From: an uncultured Flavobacteriales bacterium
Lineage (GTDB): Bacteria > Bacteroidota > Bacteroidia > Flavobacteriales_D > Crocinitomicaceae
Direction: 5' to 3'
NCBI GenBank assembly: GCA_913054135.1
Contig: CAJXJK010000006.1
Span: 1-64,000 of the forward strand
DNA: 64,000 bases
Notes under the pieces: model-generated
What the model was told of the DNA's origin: nothing
The model's database searches: none
The model's input: only the letters and a program-made list of their open reading frames with translations
In this document: positions 38,736 to 46,898 of the stretch, piece by piece
How the letters are laid out: the number at the start of each line of letters is the position of its first letter
Position numbering within the stretch: position 1 is the first letter of the stretch
Position numbers and translations under genes: made by a program

Positions 38736-39269
38736 ATGATTACAATTTACTCTACCTTAGAAAGAGAACTCAAAAGCAAAGAGTTCGAGACCTTATATTC
38801 AATAGTGATAGCAGCTTATGCTCATACTGAAAAAGAAGTGTGGGGCGATAACTATGTTCGCGTAAAAAAGAAAGAGTACAAAACCTATGTAGACAATCAT
38901 CAGGTGTTGTATGCAATGATTGATCATAAGATTGTTGGCGGAGTTTGTTTTTATAAGTTGAAAGGGGATACTTGGACGTTTAGTCTATTAGGTACAGACT
39001 TTAATTATGGCGGAAAAGGAATCGGTAGAGCTTTGGTAGATTCAGTTGAAGCTTTAGTTAAACAAAACAAGGGTCAAAAGATTCATATTGAAGTGCTTAA
39101 AGCTAAAGATATTGAGGTTGAATCAAAGAAGCTATTGCACAATTGGTACCTCAAATTAGGATATGATTTTGTGAAAACTGTTGACGTTTTTACTGTTTAT
39201 GACAATGCCGAAAAGTGGTCTAAGCTTAGAAATCCCTCTGAGTTTGATTGTTACTTGAAAGCTCTTTAG
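38736..39269 (+). CDS. GNAT-family N-acetyltransferase
   Basis: A 177-residue acyltransferase. The acetyl-CoA pyrophosphate loop is YGGKGIGRALV near 89-99 (motif A, G-x-G-x-G/A type), preceded by the beta-4 strand WTFSLLGTDF. A C-terminal LHNWYLKLGYDFVKTV matches motif B. The substrate is unknown. The start codon follows directly on the terminator T run with no room for a Shine-Dalgarno sequence. Its stop overlaps that of the STAS-like gene on the other strand (TTAG). Confidence 0.8.
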   Translation: MITIYSTLERELKSKEFETLYSIVIAAYAHTEKEVWGDNYVRVKKKEYKTYVDNHQVLYAMIDHKIVGGVCFYKLKGDTWTFSLLGTDFNYGGKGIGRALVDSVEALVKQNKGQKIHIEVLKAKDIEVESKKLLHNWYLKLGYDFVKTVDVFTVYDNAEKWSKLRNPSEFDCYLKAL

Positions 39270-39649
39270 TGCTCATTAAGCCAATCCTTGGCTTCTTGTA
39301 ATCCGCCAAATACCTTGATTGGGTGTTTGTTCTTTCTGAGAGACAAGTAAAATCTCACCAAAATTCTTTGAGCTAAACTCTTTATTACCAAAGCTTCTGC
39401 AATGGCTTCAGGACTATTTTGTTCGGCCCAAGTCCTGGCCTCATTCGTAGCAGAGCAATATTGACCAAATTCAATGAGGTGTCTCAGCTTTCTTCCTCCT
39501 CCCAACATTGCATAGTCATCTCGTCCTTCTTCAAAGTCAATAGCTTCAAGGGTGTTGTCGGGTAAAAAGTAGATGTGGAGCATGTCGTTATCTAAAAGCC
39601 TAGAAACTGACTTCTCTCTACGAGCGATATGTACGTCATCAATAACCAC
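39266..39649 (-). CDS. STAS/SpoIIAA-like protein (DUF7793-type), copy 1 of the cluster
   Basis: A 127-residue protein in the STAS-like alpha/beta fold: a strand DMLHIYFLPD, a helix EEGRDDYAMLGG, a strand RHLIEFGQYC, a motif ATNEARTWAE, then AEALVIKSLAQRILVRFY and a tail HPIKVFGGLQEAKDWL. All intact copies share the last three elements. The start is GTG at 39649. By resemblance to SpoIIAA-type STAS proteins it may be an antagonist or adaptor in partner switching, but the usual phosphorylation serine cannot be assigned. It is one of six paralogues in the window. Confidence 0.7.
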   Translation of the reverse strand: MVIDDVHIARREKSVSRLLDNDMLHIYFLPDNTLEAIDFEEGRDDYAMLGGGRKLRHLIEFGQYCSATNEARTWAEQNSPEAIAEALVIKSLAQRILVRFYLSLRKNKHPIKVFGGLQEAKDWLNEH

Positions 39650-39700
39650 TAATTAAATGATGTTCAAAGCTTTAAATGGTTGGAAAGTAGTTTTTAACAA

Positions 39701-40399
39701 TTAGAATTTTGAGAAACCCAATTTTCCTAAGTCATACTTCCAAAAGGTTGGTGCGACTGCATTAAAAGATACTAATTTTTTAGTTGAAGGATGTTCAAAT
39801 TCAATTTGGTTTGCATGAAGATATAATCTTGAATGTCCAAACCAATCAATGAAAGCATGGTTATGATGCCTATTACCATGTTTAGGATCTCCAATTATCG
39901 GATGAGCAATTTTATTCATGTGCTTTCTCAATTGATGAGTCCTTCCTGTTTTAGGTGAAAGTTCAATCAAACTGTATCTTGAAGTAGGATAGGGGACAAC
40001 ACCTTTTGAAAACTCAACCGATTCAATGGTTTTAAATGATGTCTCAGCATCTTGATAGATCCCTTTTTCATCATTCTTGATAGGAGAATCTATTATTCCC
40101 GATTCTGCTGTCCAGCCTCTAACTAAGGCGATATAAGTTTTATTGATACTTTGATTTACGAACTGATCTTGTAATTCACCAGCAATGTATTTTGATTTAG
40201 CTACTATTATGGCTCCAGAGGTCTTTCTGTCTAAACGGTGGGCAAGGAAGGCTGGAGCTTCTAAATGTGCTCTTACCTTTTGAATGAGGCTTTCTTCACT
40301 GATATTTCTTGAATAGTACGAATGATGGACCAAGAGGTCATTAGGCTTATTGACAACAATTATGTCCTCATCCTCATGTAATATTTCTAAATCAATCAT
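39701..40399 (-). CDS. RluA-family pseudouridine synthase (TruC-like)
   Basis: A 232-residue enzyme that converts uridine to pseudouridine in RNA. The catalytic aspartate is Asp57 in AHRLDRKTSG, the signature of the RluA family. Downstream motifs are NKTYIALVRGW, LSPKTGRTHQLRKH and HPIIGDPKHGNRHH. The short length without an S4 domain, and the H-N-H region, resemble TruC, which modifies U65 of tRNAs in E. coli, but rRNA targets cannot be excluded. It lies among the STAS-like genes on the same strand, 51 bases upstream of copy 1. Confidence 0.9.
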   Translation of the reverse strand: MIDLEILHEDEDIIVVNKPNDLLVHHSYYSRNISEESLIQKVRAHLEAPAFLAHRLDRKTSGAIIVAKSKYIAGELQDQFVNQSINKTYIALVRGWTAESGIIDSPIKNDEKGIYQDAETSFKTIESVEFSKGVVPYPTSRYSLIELSPKTGRTHQLRKHMNKIAHPIIGDPKHGNRHHNHAFIDWFGHSRLYLHANQIEFEHPSTKKLVSFNAVAPTFWKYDLGKLGFSKF

Positions 40400-40441
40400 G
40401 GATAAACAGCTTATTGATCTTGGTAAAAACTGTCTATAAAT

Positions 40442-40807
40442 CTACAGATTTTCTAACCACTCCATGGCTTTTTTCTCACAATTAAAGCCTTTTACAGGGT
40501 TTTTCTGTTTTCTAATTTTGCTGTAAACACTAAACAAGATTCTTTGAGCTAAGCTCTGAAAAACGATTGCCTCAGCAATGGCTGGTATTGGTCGGCTTTG
40601 CAAGAATGCGTGAGCCTCATAAGTAATGCTTGTGAACTCTGGGAAAGTAGCCAAGACTTTCATGTACTCTCCTTGGCCAATTTCAACATAATTATGTACA
40701 ACAACTTCAAAGTCTACTTTATCGCAGCAAACGTTATCCTTGTAACTAACAAAGAATACCCCGTTTTCAAGGAGTCTCACTTCTGATTTGTCGTTTATAA
40801 AAGTCAT
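40442..40807 (-). CDS. STAS/SpoIIAA-like protein (DUF7793-type), copy 2
   Basis: A 121-residue paralogue: ENGVFFVSYKDN strand, YVEIGQ helix region, MKVLATFPEFTSIT, then AIAEAIVFQSLAQRILFSVY and tail NPVKGFNCEKKAMEWL. It has the intact C-terminal pattern. Three cysteines sit near residues 27, 28 and 110 (KDNVCCDK and FNCEKK). It starts with ATG and has its own TATATTTG promoter element 13 bases upstream. It is divergent from the ECF sigma factor gene. Confidence 0.7.
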   Translation of the reverse strand: MTFINDKSEVRLLENGVFFVSYKDNVCCDKVDFEVVVHNYVEIGQGEYMKVLATFPEFTSITYEAHAFLQSRPIPAIAEAIVFQSLAQRILFSVYSKIRKQKNPVKGFNCEKKAMEWLENL

Positions 40808-40820
40808 AATTTTTACAATT

Positions 40821-40828
40821 CAAATATA
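40821..40828 (-). promoter_or_regulatory. TAnnTTTG element of STAS-like copy 2
   Basis: Minus-strand TATATTTG (complement of 40821-40828), 13 bases before the ATG at 40807. Confidence 0.5.
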
Positions 40829-40932
40829 TGTAAGTCTTGTTAAGTGACTGTTATATAGTCGATAAGTGGTAAATAATTCTAGGTGAATGATATGCGTGCA
40901 TAGTATAATAAGGTCGGTTCGAATACATATTT

Positions 40933-40940
40933 TATTTTTG
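40933..40940 (+). promoter_or_regulatory. TAnnTTTG element before the ECF sigma factor gene
   Basis: TATTTTTG, 54 bases before the ATG at 40995, with GGTTCGAATA (40916-40925) just upstream. That 10-mer recurs at 43161-43170. Confidence 0.4.
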
Positions 40941-40994
40941 ATGTAACTTTTAACTGACTTGTTACACTTACAATACAGAACAGTGTGTTAATCC

Positions 40995-41528
40995 ATGAGT
41001 AAAAAGAAGCAAAACGAATTTTTAAGTCTTTATGAACCAGTGCACGACCGGTTTGAAAGATTTTGCCGTGCTCGGGTTTATGGTGAAATGGATCATCAAG
41101 ATTTGATGAATGAAACTTTACTAAAAGCTTATGAGAAATTCGATACGCTTCGATCTAAAGAAGCTTTTCTTTCCTTTTTGTTTAGCATCAGTGTTCGAGT
41201 ATTGGCCAATACGAATAGAAAAAAGAAAGAAACAACTAAATTAAATCAAGAGGCTTTTATCGTGAAAGATAAAAATTCTCAAACAGACAAAAATGCTGAA
41301 GTTTTCTTGCTTTACAGAGCAATGGCAAAGCTTTCAGTAGAACAAAAAGAGTGTCTTATACTTTTTGAAATCACTGGTTTTAGCATCAAAGAGATCTCAG
41401 AAATCCAAAACACTTCTGAATCAAATGTAAAACAGAGATTAAGAAGAGGACGCATCCGTTTGAGAGAACTTTTAACTGAGAAAAGTGAGTTTGCCCAAGT
41501 ATCGAAAGGAGGACAAGATGGACAATAG
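40995..41528 (+). CDS. ECF-family RNA polymerase sigma factor
   Basis: A 177-residue sigma-70 protein with only regions 2 and 4. Region 2 includes YGEMDHQDLMNETLLKAYEKF and a core-binding helix. Region 4 (about 120-165) has ECLILFEITGFSIKEISEI, with helix-turn-helix ISEIQNTSESNVKQRLRRGR. Regions 2 and 4 are linked by a lysine-rich spacer. ECF sigma factors redirect RNA polymerase in response to envelope or stress signals and are held by a cognate anti-sigma factor. The stop overlaps the start of the membrane partner by 11 bases. The STAS-like genes on both sides could be regulators or targets. Confidence 0.92.
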   Translation: MSKKKQNEFLSLYEPVHDRFERFCRARVYGEMDHQDLMNETLLKAYEKFDTLRSKEAFLSFLFSISVRVLANTNRKKKETTKLNQEAFIVKDKNSQTDKNAEVFLLYRAMAKLSVEQKECLILFEITGFSIKEISEIQNTSESNVKQRLRRGRIRLRELLTEKSEFAQVSKGGQDGQ

Positions 41529-42720
41529 TTTTAATATGGATAAGCTTTTTGAACAAGCATCCAGAATAGAGACTGAAGTGTCGTTTGAAGACACTAAGCA
41601 AGCTTTCATGAAATCATTAATCTTAAGTGCTGGAGGAGTTTTAGCGACAAAAGGTGTCTTGAAATTACTAACAACAAAAAAATGGTTAATTATGATAAGT
41701 GCAATAACAACAATATCTACAGCTTCAGTAGTAGCTGTCATGTCTTTCGTTCCGAATGACAAAGAACCTATTGAAGCAAGTCAAGTAATCACAACTAATG
41801 CATCAGATGATCAGAATATCATTCAAGAAGAGTTCGTTATTGAGCCTCTCTCTGAATTGGGAGAGAATTTCCAAATGGAAGAAGATGGAGTAGAAGACTC
41901 AAATTCTGATATTATCATCTTTGAATCAGAAGATTTTGACCCAACTGCCGATTTCATCATTTATGAAGAGTTTGATAATGATGACACTTCGCACATTGAG
42001 TTTGATGCTAACGGAAATATCGCCAAGACTAAGAAGATAATCCCTTATGCTGAGCGTTTTGAAATTACGAGCAATACAACTGAAGATGAGCTCAGAGCAA
42101 TGCAGACCAAAGCTGAGGAGGCCGGCATAAAGTTCAATTACAAAGCGAAAATCAAGAACAATAAGCTTCAGAGGATCTCTATTCAAGCAAAAATAGATCA
42201 AAGAAACAACCAGCAATCAATGAGTATCACTTCTGATGATCTTAAAGATTCAGATGCGCCAGTAGTGTTCGGATGGTTTGAAGATGATAAAGGAAATGCA
42301 AATGAAATGGGCTATGGTGACGAAAAGAACCTGAAATGCTGCACTGGTAAAGGAACTAATTGCTCTGACCACATTCATTTAGATGATGGAGGATACAATA
42401 ATTTCATATTCTCTGATGATATTGAAGATGCTCTGGATGAATTGGTCGATCTTGAATTCGAAATTAGTGATGACTTGAAAGATGTTCTTGAAGATCTAGA
42501 AGATGATTTAGAGAAGATGGGAGAGGAGCTGGAATTAACTATGAATGAAATAGATATGTCAGAGATTAACTCAATATTAGACGACCTTCAACTTGAAACC
42601 ATTGATTTGATGGATGAACTAGAGGAACAAATAGAGGAGTTGATTCTCAAAGGCATTGACATTAAAGTTGAGATTGACGAAGATGTTAAAGAAGAGAAAG
42701 AAAACAAAACTGAAAAGTGA
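41518..42720 (+). CDS. Single-span membrane protein coupled to the ECF sigma factor (putative anti-sigma factor)
   Basis: A 400-residue protein. A cytoplasmic N-terminal region (about 1-45) precedes one TM helix (about 46-68, LIMISAITTISTASVVAVM). The rest is a very acidic extracytoplasmic region. A cysteine/histidine patch, KCCTGKGTNCSDHIHLD, lies near 280-296. A coiled-coil-like acidic tail (about 310-390) follows. The start at 41518 has a strong GGAGG upstream, rare in this phylum, and overlaps the sigma gene, so the two are translationally coupled. Topology and context point to an anti-sigma factor, but no zinc-type or ASD domain is recognisable. Confidence 0.75.
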   Translation: MDNSFNMDKLFEQASRIETEVSFEDTKQAFMKSLILSAGGVLATKGVLKLLTTKKWLIMISAITTISTASVVAVMSFVPNDKEPIEASQVITTNASDDQNIIQEEFVIEPLSELGENFQMEEDGVEDSNSDIIIFESEDFDPTADFIIYEEFDNDDTSHIEFDANGNIAKTKKIIPYAERFEITSNTTEDELRAMQTKAEEAGIKFNYKAKIKNNKLQRISIQAKIDQRNNQQSMSITSDDLKDSDAPVVFGWFEDDKGNANEMGYGDEKNLKCCTGKGTNCSDHIHLDDGGYNNFIFSDDIEDALDELVDLEFEISDDLKDVLEDLEDDLEKMGEELELTMNEIDMSEINSILDDLQLETIDLMDELEEQIEELILKGIDIKVEIDEDVKEEKENKTEK

Positions 42721-42744
42721 ACCAATATAAATTCCTTAAAAACC

Positions 42745-42774
42745 AGGCTCTCTAATTAATAGAGAGCCTTTTTT
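42745..42774. terminator. Intrinsic terminator after the sigma operon
   Basis: AGGCTCTCTA (42745-42754) pairs with TAGAGAGCCT (42760-42769), followed by five T residues. It also reads as a hairpin with a T-rich side on the minus strand, so it may stop leftward transcription of STAS-like copy 3 as well. Confidence 0.8.
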
Positions 42775-43156
42775 ATTTCTTTCTAATCCATTTTAATGCA
42801 TCATTCAAATCATCAAATGCTCTGATTGGGTGTTTTTGTTTTCGAAGCTTAACGAATAAATTGAATATGATTTTCTGTGCCATAGAAGTAATAACAAAGG
42901 CTTCAGCCTTTGCAGGTCTTGAGCTTGATTGAACTAAATCTCTGCCTGCTTTAGAAATGGTACCGTATTTTTCAGAATGAATAATCCGCTTGATATTTTC
43001 GTCTACAGCCAGGAGGTCATGGATCTCGAAACTTTCTTTAATGTCAGAGGGTTCAATGACTTCGTTCTCAAAAAATCTGAAATATATAATGCCCTCCTCA
43101 ATAATTGAGCCTTCAAATTTTTCTCGTCTAATAGGTTGTATGGAATTACTCGTCAT
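42773..43156 (-). CDS. STAS/SpoIIAA-like protein (DUF7793-type), copy 3
   Basis: A 127-residue paralogue: EEGIIYFRFFENEV strand, helix SFEIHDLLAVD, IKRIIHSEKYGTISKAGRDL, then AEAFVITSMAQKIIFNLFVKLRKQ and tail HPIRAFDDLNDALKWI. It is the most divergent in the N-terminal strand and has an altered mid motif (KAGRDLVQ for EAR-W-E). It starts with ATG. A GGTTCGAATA sequence lies just upstream (43161-43170). Confidence 0.7.
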   Translation of the reverse strand: MTSNSIQPIRREKFEGSIIEEGIIYFRFFENEVIEPSDIKESFEIHDLLAVDENIKRIIHSEKYGTISKAGRDLVQSSSRPAKAEAFVITSMAQKIIFNLFVKLRKQKHPIRAFDDLNDALKWIRKK

Positions 43157-43195
43157 TATTGGTTCGAATATAATACAAAGAAATTGAAAAGAAGA

Positions 43196-43564
43196 TTATC
43201 TATTGTTTAGCCATCTTATTGCCGACTCTCTATTCGAAAATTCTTTAATAGGGTAACTTACTTTTCGTGATCTCTTGTAAAACTTGAATAACACTCTTTG
43301 AACTGTACTTTCAATAACCAGGGCTTCAGCCTGAGCAGGTCGCTCTCTTTTTTCAGCAGCATGTCTTGCAGCACTTGAAACAGAACAATTCTTTGGGAAT
43401 ATCAGCAGTACTTTTAAATCACGCTCTTGAGCATAATTGTCATAGTTTTCAATAACAGCCTGAATATCTTCTGGCTCTAATGTGACATTATCATGGTATT
43501 GACAAACGAATATTCCGTCTTCACCAACAGTGACATCTGAATTCTTATTCTGAATGTTCAGCAT
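43196..43564 (-). CDS. STAS/SpoIIAA-like protein (DUF7793-type), copy 4
   Basis: A 122-residue paralogue: EDGIFVCQYHDNV strand, helix IQAVIENYDNYAQ, LKVLLIFPKNCSVSSAARHA, then AEALVIESTVQRVLFKFY and tail YPIKEFSNRESAIRWL. Two cysteines lie in FVCQY and KNCSV. It starts with ATG and is 39 bases upstream of copy 3 (no terminator visible between them), so they may share a transcript. Confidence 0.7.
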   Translation of the reverse strand: MLNIQNKNSDVTVGEDGIFVCQYHDNVTLEPEDIQAVIENYDNYAQERDLKVLLIFPKNCSVSSAARHAAEKRERPAQAEALVIESTVQRVLFKFYKRSRKVSYPIKEFSNRESAIRWLNNR

Positions 43565-43656
43565 ATTGTTAAGGGTTTAATCTTACAATTAAATTAATAA
43601 TATTTTTTGAATTCAAAATAAATGCAATAAAGAATTGATGAGAGTAACGAACAATA

Positions 43657-44043
43657 TTAAGGCATTGAATTTAACCAATGTATAGCTTTTTCTTTTGAAG
43701 TAAAGATCTTACCTGGATGTTGTTGTTTTCTGAAAGTAAGGTAGAACTTAATGATGATTCTTTGAGCCAAACTTTTAAACACTATGGCTTCAGCCTCAGT
43801 GTCAACCTGGTGCTCTTCAGCCCATTTTCTAGCTTCAGGAGTGACACTCACAAAATCAGGGAAAACCACAAGGAACTTGAGTCGCTTGTTTTTACTTAGA
43901 TAATGATAGGCGTTACGCGTCTCTTCAAAATCATCTATCTCTATTTCGTGATCACGTATGTATTCAACTAAAAAGATATTGTCATTTAGCAATGTTACCG
44001 CAGAATGAGTATTCTGAATAATTATGGGAGATTCTTCAAGCAA
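43657..44043 (-). CDS. STAS/SpoIIAA-like protein (DUF7793-type), copy 5
   Basis: A 128-residue paralogue: LNDNIFLVEYIRD strand, helix EETRNAYHYLS, LKFLVVFPDFVSVTPEARKWAEEH, then AEAIVFKSLAQRIIIKFY and tail HPGKIFTSKEKAIHWL. The start is TTG at 44043, since no ATG or GTG lies in the open frame upstream. It follows the prolyl oligopeptidase gene by only 28 bases in the same direction, so it is probably read from that transcript. Confidence 0.7.
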   Translation of the reverse strand: MLEESPIIIQNTHSAVTLLNDNIFLVEYIRDHEIEIDDFEETRNAYHYLSKNKRLKFLVVFPDFVSVTPEARKWAEEHQVDTEAEAIVFKSLAQRIIIKFYLTFRKQQHPGKIFTSKEKAIHWLNSMP

Positions 44044-44071
44044 GGTCTCAAGATAATAAGTTGATAAAAAA

Positions 44072-46141
44072 TCATTTCAGTTTTGACCATAAGTGACTGT
44101 ACATCAGTGCAGAGTTAAAGGCAGCTTGATCATTGGTTGAAGAAGCGCTATGTCCGCCTTCAACAGTTTCATAATATAGAATAGGGTGACCTTGCTCCAT
44201 CATTCTGGCAGCCATTTTACGAGCATGAGCCGGATGAACACGATCATCTTTGGTAGAAGTCATGAATAACACCTCAGGATATTCTTTATCATTATGAATG
44301 TTGTGATAAGGTGAGTACTTCTTAATGAATTCCCAATCATCTGTGTCAGGATCCCCGTATTCGCCCATCCAACTTGCGCCAGCAAGCATATGAGAGAATC
44401 TTTTCATATCTAAAAGCGGAGCGCCAATGATTACCGCATTAAACAAATCAGGTCGTTGAGTGGCAACAACACCAGCCATTAATCCACCATTACTCCAACC
44501 AAATGCTCCCAAATGATCAGGAGATGTAATTTTCTTATCAATTAAATTCTCGCAAACACTATAAAAGTCATCATAAGCATTCTGTCTTTTTTCTTTCAAA
44601 GCTGCTTTATGCCATGACGGACCAAATTCTCCGCCACCTCTGATACAGGCTACAACATATACGCCGCCTTTTTCTAACCATCCAATTCCAGCTTCTTTCT
44701 TATAACTAGGGCGTTGAGAGATGTTGAATCCTCCGTAAGCGTATACTAATGTTGGGTTTGAGCCATCTAACTTAATGTCTTTTTTATGGACAATAAAGTA
44801 GGGGATAAGCGTACCATCTTTTGACTTCACTTCTTCATACTTTACCTCAAGTCCATCAGTATCAAAGTATTCCTTTTGCTTTTTGATCACCTTGTTTGAT
44901 GTCCCGTCAGAGTAGAATAGGGTAGCCGGGTTGATGAAATTACTGAAGATGTAATAAAATCCTTTCTCTTTTCGGTCATAGTCTATCAAAGAGATGCTGC
45001 CAAATTCTGGCGTTTTGATGTCTACACCTAGCCATTTATCACCTATCAAATCAAACTTCATTAATTTACTTTGGACATTTTCGGTCATGTTGATTAACAC
45101 AAAATCTTTACAAACGGCAACTGTACTAATACTAGACCGTTCAGAAGGTTGCAATAACAATTCTGGTTGAACTTTACCATTCAATAAATCATCAAAATTG
45201 ATACTCAATACTGATCCAATCAAGAATTTCTCTCCGTTAATTTCCCAGTCAGAGTGAAGGCTTAAGAGCATATTTCCTTTATAAAGTCCGTGATTATCAG
45301 AGTCACCAGGAATAGCTAACTGAACCATTTCTCCCTTATTTTCTTCATGAGTTTGATGACTATAAAAGTTCTCGTAAACTGAGATGCCGGCTACATATTT
45401 ACCGTTTTTATATCTGCTATAACCCCAGCAACCCATGTGCGTTTCTGGAGCTTCAAAAATTTGTGTAGCACGTTCAATAGGTTGCCCACGTTTTAATCTT
45501 TTCACTATTCTAGGATATCCCGAAGTTGTCATGGTTCCTTCACCAAAGTCTCTTGAAATAATTAATTCATCTTCTGAAAGCCAATTAGCAGACCCTTTTG
45601 AAGAGGGTAAAAAGAAACCATCTTTAACGAAGGTTTTAGTTGTAAGGTCAAATTCTCTAATCTCAGCTTCGTCTGTACCGCCATCTGACAGGGTGATAAG
45701 ACACTTTTTATAATCTGGTTTTAACATATTAGAACCATGAAATACCCAAGCTTTTCCTTCTTTTTCAGACAGGGCATCTAAATCAAGAACAATCTCCCAA
45801 TTGTCTTTTCCTGCGTCATAATCAGCTTGCGGAATTCTTCTCCAAATTCCTCTAACATGTTCGTCATCTTTCCACGAATTATATACCATTCCGTTTATAA
45901 CAGAAGGATAAGCGATTTTATCTTTATCAGAATAAGCGCCTAAAAAATCAGATTTTAAGTCATCAAAACTAGAGGTGGAGCTTAATTTCTTTTTGGTGAT
46001 CTCATTTTGCTTTAAAACCCAATCCATTGAAGAATCACTTTCAACAGCCTCAAGCCATAAGTAAGGATCCTTTTCTTGAGAATAAGAATTTTGTGAAGCT
46101 GCTGAGAAGAGCGCCAGGGAAATCAGAATTATGTTTTTCAT
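44072..46141 (-). CDS. Exported prolyl oligopeptidase-family serine peptidase (S9)
   Basis: A 689-residue peptidase with a signal peptide (1-21). The N-terminal beta-propeller (about 70-430) limits substrates to peptides. The C-terminal alpha/beta hydrolase has Ser550 in GWSNGG, acidic residues Asp632/Asp633 in KDDRVHPAHA, and His664 in GGHSAS. It starts YLWLEAVESDSSMDW, typical of S9A. It should cleave short peptides after proline in the periplasm or outside the cell and serve peptide nutrition. The catalytic triad is intact. STAS-like copy 5 follows on the same strand. Confidence 0.95.
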   Translation of the reverse strand: MKNIILISLALFSAASQNSYSQEKDPYLWLEAVESDSSMDWVLKQNEITKKKLSSTSSFDDLKSDFLGAYSDKDKIAYPSVINGMVYNSWKDDEHVRGIWRRIPQADYDAGKDNWEIVLDLDALSEKEGKAWVFHGSNMLKPDYKKCLITLSDGGTDEAEIREFDLTTKTFVKDGFFLPSSKGSANWLSEDELIISRDFGEGTMTTSGYPRIVKRLKRGQPIERATQIFEAPETHMGCWGYSRYKNGKYVAGISVYENFYSHQTHEENKGEMVQLAIPGDSDNHGLYKGNMLLSLHSDWEINGEKFLIGSVLSINFDDLLNGKVQPELLLQPSERSSISTVAVCKDFVLINMTENVQSKLMKFDLIGDKWLGVDIKTPEFGSISLIDYDRKEKGFYYIFSNFINPATLFYSDGTSNKVIKKQKEYFDTDGLEVKYEEVKSKDGTLIPYFIVHKKDIKLDGSNPTLVYAYGGFNISQRPSYKKEAGIGWLEKGGVYVVACIRGGGEFGPSWHKAALKEKRQNAYDDFYSVCENLIDKKITSPDHLGAFGWSNGGLMAGVVATQRPDLFNAVIIGAPLLDMKRFSHMLAGASWMGEYGDPDTDDWEFIKKYSPYHNIHNDKEYPEVLFMTSTKDDRVHPAHARKMAARMMEQGHPILYYETVEGGHSASSTNDQAAFNSALMYSHLWSKLK

Positions 46142-46318
46142 TTTGAACGTCTAAATTTTTCTAATTATGAAGATAATTATCCTAGACGATTGTACAGTAG
46201 AATATTTGATTAATGGTAAAGAAGAGTACAGTATATCGATATATACCATTATACTCTATTTAACATAATATATATTATAAGCTGAAATTACAGTTCTCAA
46301 TTCAATTGGAGATAGTCT

Positions 46319-46744
46319 CTATTTCTTTATTGTATAGTTCATTAAGATCTCTTTATGCAGTTGATCCACATCAAGTCTGAAAACATGTCTTTTTCTCACA
46401 GCTGATTCCCAATTAAAAAGTGAAGCATCAATTTTTACCACGTAATTCTTTCTTTTGAAGATCTTTTGAGGGATATAAAACGAATGTTCCATAAGCGCAA
46501 TATTCACATAAGTCAAACTGCCACTTTCATATACCTTTTTAATTTTTCTTTTATTACTGACAATAATGTTTGGATGATGTAAAGACCAATCATCAGCAGA
46601 AAATCGAATTTTTACATGAACATTATTTTGACCTGAAATCACTGTGTCGTTAGCCGCTACAACCTCAAAATTAAGTTCTTCGGTAGCCATCAACGACTGT
46701 TGAAAACAGAACATAATTGAAAAAAGAAAGATGATTTGTTTCAT
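46319..46744 (-). CDS. Small exported protein of unknown function
   Basis: A 141-residue protein with a signal peptide (ending SLMA). The mature part is beta-rich with a basic, aromatic tail (HVFRLDVDQLHKEILM). No lipobox or family is seen. The leftward neighbour is the prolyl oligopeptidase 177 bases away, across an AT-rich gap. Rightward genes of similar size and secreted type lie just beyond, at 46.9-47.9 kb. Confidence 0.5.
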   Translation of the reverse strand: MKQIIFLFSIMFCFQQSLMATEELNFEVVAANDTVISGQNNVHVKIRFSADDWSLHHPNIIVSNKRKIKKVYESGSLTYVNIALMEHSFYIPQKIFKRKNYVVKIDASLFNWESAVRKRHVFRLDVDQLHKEILMNYTIKK

Positions 46745-46898
46745 GTCTTAATTGTTAGCAATATCAATGCCAGATAAAAATTATTGAATTTTCTTTTGCT
46801 TTTAGAGCATGTTCTTAGAACTCAATGCGGGATTTTACAAGTCCATATCTAAATCGTGTTAAATTCAAATTTTGGAATAGTTTTTGATAAATAGCGGT

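Noticed and set aside
46232-46243. Perfect 12-bp palindrome TATATCGATATA upstream of the prolyl oligopeptidase gene
   Set aside because: The surrounding sequence is almost all A and T, so such a palindrome is expected by chance; no second copy supports an operator.
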